In this document: positions 62,761-64,000 of the stretch, one piece after another
Layout of the letters: the number at the start of each line of letters is the position of its first letter
Position numbering within the stretch: the stretch's first letter is position 1
Notes under the pieces: model-generated
The model's input: only the letters and a program-made list of their open reading frames with translations
What the model was told of the DNA's origin: nothing
Database searches by the model: none
NCBI RefSeq assembly: GCF_946482605.1
Contig: NZ_CAMLSE010000013.1
Coordinates: 183,791-247,790 of the forward strand
Length of the DNA stretch: 64,000 nt
Reading direction: 5' to 3'
Source of the DNA: an uncultured Dyadobacter sp.
GTDB taxonomy: Bacteria > Bacteroidota > Bacteroidia > Cytophagales > Spirosomataceae
Translations under genes and position numbers: made by a program

Positions 62761-63420
62761 ATGGCAAGAAGAAAATTACATCATTACAATTACAGTGAGC
62801 AGGCAGAGAATGTAATACAGGCTGGAAAGCCGCTTTATTCGGAGATTAAAGGCAATTGGAATAAACTATATTTTAATAACAGCAGCCCGATTGTAGCGGA
62901 ACTCGCGTGTGGGAAAGGCGAATACACAGTGGGCCTGGGCAGGAAGTTCCCGGACAAGAATTTCATCGGGGTTGATATAAAAGGTGATCGCATTGCGCGC
63001 GGGAGCGCAGCGGCCACGGAAGAAAACCTGTCGAACGTGGCGTTCTTACGTGCGGGGATCCAATATGCCGACGAGTTTTTTGACCAGGGCGAACTGAGTG
63101 AGATCTGGCTCATTCACCCGGACCCGCAGGTACGTGACAGAAACGAGAAATACCGGCTTACAAACCCTGAGTTTTTAGCAAGATATTCCAGATATTTAAA
63201 GAAGGATGGAATGTTTTTCTTAAAAACAGATAGTACTTTTCTATACGAATACAGTCTGGAAACGATCGGAAATGCTGCTGATTTCAGGATCATCGAACAT
63301 ACGGGCGATCTTTACGAGTCGCATCTTCTCGATGATCATCACGGTGTGAGAACCCATTACGAAAGCATTTTTACTGCGAAAGGGTATACCATCAAGTATA
63401 TTAAAGCGCAGGTCATCTAA
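62761..63420 (+). CDS. trmB: tRNA (guanine-N7-)-methyltransferase
   Basis: SAM enzyme that makes m7G46 in the tRNA variable loop. 219 residues: VAELACGKGEYTVGLGRKFP (SAM motif, about 42-61), NFIGVDIKGDRIARGSAAAT, and the family active-site run LIHPDPQVRDRNEKYRLTNP, then DGMFFLKTDSTFLYEYSLET. It starts 18 nt after folC and is followed by a bidirectional terminator shared with gapA. Confidence 0.94.
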   Translation: MARRKLHHYNYSEQAENVIQAGKPLYSEIKGNWNKLYFNNSSPIVAELACGKGEYTVGLGRKFPDKNFIGVDIKGDRIARGSAAATEENLSNVAFLRAGIQYADEFFDQGELSEIWLIHPDPQVRDRNEKYRLTNPEFLARYSRYLKKDGMFFLKTDSTFLYEYSLETIGNAADFRIIEHTGDLYESHLLDDHHGVRTHYESIFTAKGYTIKYIKAQVI

Positions 63421-63423
63421 AAC

Positions 63424-63460
63424 GAAAAGCCCGTTCCAGTGATACCAGAACGGGCTTTTC
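63424..63460. terminator. Bidirectional terminator between trmB and gapA
   Basis: GAAAAGCCCGTTC / GAACGGGCTTTTC, a 13-bp perfect stem with an 11-nt loop, A-rich before and T-rich after, between the converging ends of trmB and gapA. Confidence 0.9.
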
Positions 63461-63475
63461 AGCATTAAGCCTTCA

Positions 63476-64000
<525 letters not shown>

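Overview
The window is a chromosomal segment of a Bacteroidota bacterium, most likely order Cytophagales and close to Dyadobacter. Evidence: a SusC/SusD pair, type IX secretion sorting domains of both kinds (CHU_C/gliding type and Por-type), a short primary sigma factor without region 1.1, promoters of the Bacteroidota form (TTG, 19-20 nt, TAnnTTTG), menaquinone synthesis through MenD, and coding GC near 50% broken by very AT-rich intergenic islands. No phage, plasmid, insertion sequence or CRISPR array is visible. The genus is inferred from gene content, not from a search.

Layout. 1-5789: 5' part of polA, an AT-rich divergent spacer, a lipoprotein oligopeptidase B, a roughly 480-nt composite inverted-repeat spacer, and an O-acetylhomoserine sulfhydrylase. 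5929-9649 (minus strand): FMN reductase, DinB-fold protein, WYL regulator, luciferase-like monooxygenase, DUF2147 protein. 10150-20028: cytosolic GAF histidine kinase, RsmB-type methyltransferase, small acidic protein, an AHSA1 protein, an AraC regulator, a ThuA-like protein, Tex, two more SRPBCC proteins and a porin. 20806-21938: NmrA-like reductase and Rrf2 regulator, each preceded by the same predicted operator. 22155-30155: SusD/SusC and a T9SS cargo with gliding-type C-terminus. 30220-37578: rlmD, dnaB, phoH, a secreted M43 metalloprotease, comEC. 37585-41599: a secreted HExxH protein, dCMP deaminase, SlyD-like FKBP, AcpH, holA. 41654-45444: an alkylation-repair group (AlkA, stand-alone Ada-type metal-binding protein, damaged-DNA dioxygenase) and an ABC exporter. 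45567-51289: tRNA-Met, START-like protein, LptF/LptG permease, rpsO, pnp, rpoD. 51373-54409: menD, a TPR lipoprotein, a small conserved-looking protein. 54570-61433: an envelope set (very long TPR protein, plug-less TonB-receptor-like barrel, HU/SPOR membrane protein, TonB). 61441-64000: folC, trmB and the 3' part of gapA.

Two themes stand out beyond the housekeeping genes. First, several spacers are filled with short-period (7-8 nt) repeats laid out as long inverted repeats. The motif differs from place to place (GAATGAGT, AGGAAAGG, ARGCYDT), but the architecture is the same, and three of the four cases lie between convergent genes. Second, transcription ends are marked by very clean hairpins (13-23 bp stems). 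These are direct sequence observations; their function as bidirectional terminators or RNA stabilisers is inference.
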